Source of the DNA: an uncultured Lysobacter sp.
GTDB taxonomy: Bacteria > Pseudomonadota > Gammaproteobacteria > Xanthomonadales > Xanthomonadaceae
Assembly (NCBI GenBank): GCA_902805755.1
Contig: CADCUA010000496.1
Location: forward strand, 1 to 6,376
Direction of reading: 5' to 3'
DNA: 6,376 nt
A model generated the notes under the pieces. That model was given only the letters and a program-made list of their open reading frames with translations. It had not been told where the DNA came from and did no database searches. Made by a program: the position numbers and the translations under genes. Positions 6,311 through 6,376 of this stretch are shown one piece after another (position 1 is the stretch's first letter; every line of letters begins with the position of its first letter).

Positions 6311-6376
6311 GGGCCTTCAGCACCGAGGATCTGAGTAGTGCTGGACCGGGATCGACTCTAGGCCAGCGGCAGTTAG

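Noticed and set aside
1..6376. A new defence or mobile system
   Set aside because: No integrase, transposase, toxin-antitoxin pair, nuclease, reverse transcriptase or terminal repeats were seen. The complete genes belong to known chromosomal families, except the tiny lipoprotein.

Overview
The window is very GC-rich. Its gene families (a DUF3667 zinc-ribbon membrane protein, a NorM-type MATE pump, 67K-type SppA, a tropinone-reductase-like SDR and a KGG-repeat stress protein) and its TAnnnT-type -10 boxes point to a gammaproteobacterium of the Xanthomonadaceae/Lysobacteraceae (Lysobacter/Luteimonas/Xanthomonas relatives). This placement rests on recognising the protein families. No 16S or other marker is present.

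Layout from left to right: (1) 1-1109, minus strand: the N-terminal 369 codons of a DUF3667 membrane protein whose 3' end lies outside the window. (2) 1110-1337: a divergent intergenic region with one candidate promoter in each direction. (3) 1338-2723, plus: a complete MATE-family efflux pump. (4) 2724-2816: a short gap with a good candidate promoter. (5) 2817-4703, plus: full-length SppA (signal peptide peptidase, protease IV) with both catalytic residues. (6) 4704-4931: a gap between convergent genes, holding two consecutive GC-rich hairpins and a 19-bp unit repeated three times. (7) 4932-5057, minus: a tiny Ala-rich lipoprotein gene. (8) 5058-5141: a divergent promoter region. (9) 5142-5918, plus: an SDR oxidoreductase. 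(10) 5950-5977: a strong bidirectional terminator between convergent genes. (11) 6005-6241, minus: a small KGG-repeat stress protein. (12) 6242-6376: its upstream region, with an inverted repeat.

No single pathway links these genes. Each appears to have its own transcription signals. The common theme is at most the cell envelope and stress: drug or cation efflux, clearance of signal-peptide remnants in the inner membrane, a small outer-membrane lipoprotein and a hydrophilic stress protein. I see no mobile element, CRISPR array, tRNA, rRNA, phage gene or defence system. The region reads as ordinary chromosomal housekeeping/accessory sequence. The features most worth a second look are the non-coding structures at 4735-4904, the 41-residue lipoprotein and the long soluble insert in the DUF3667 protein.
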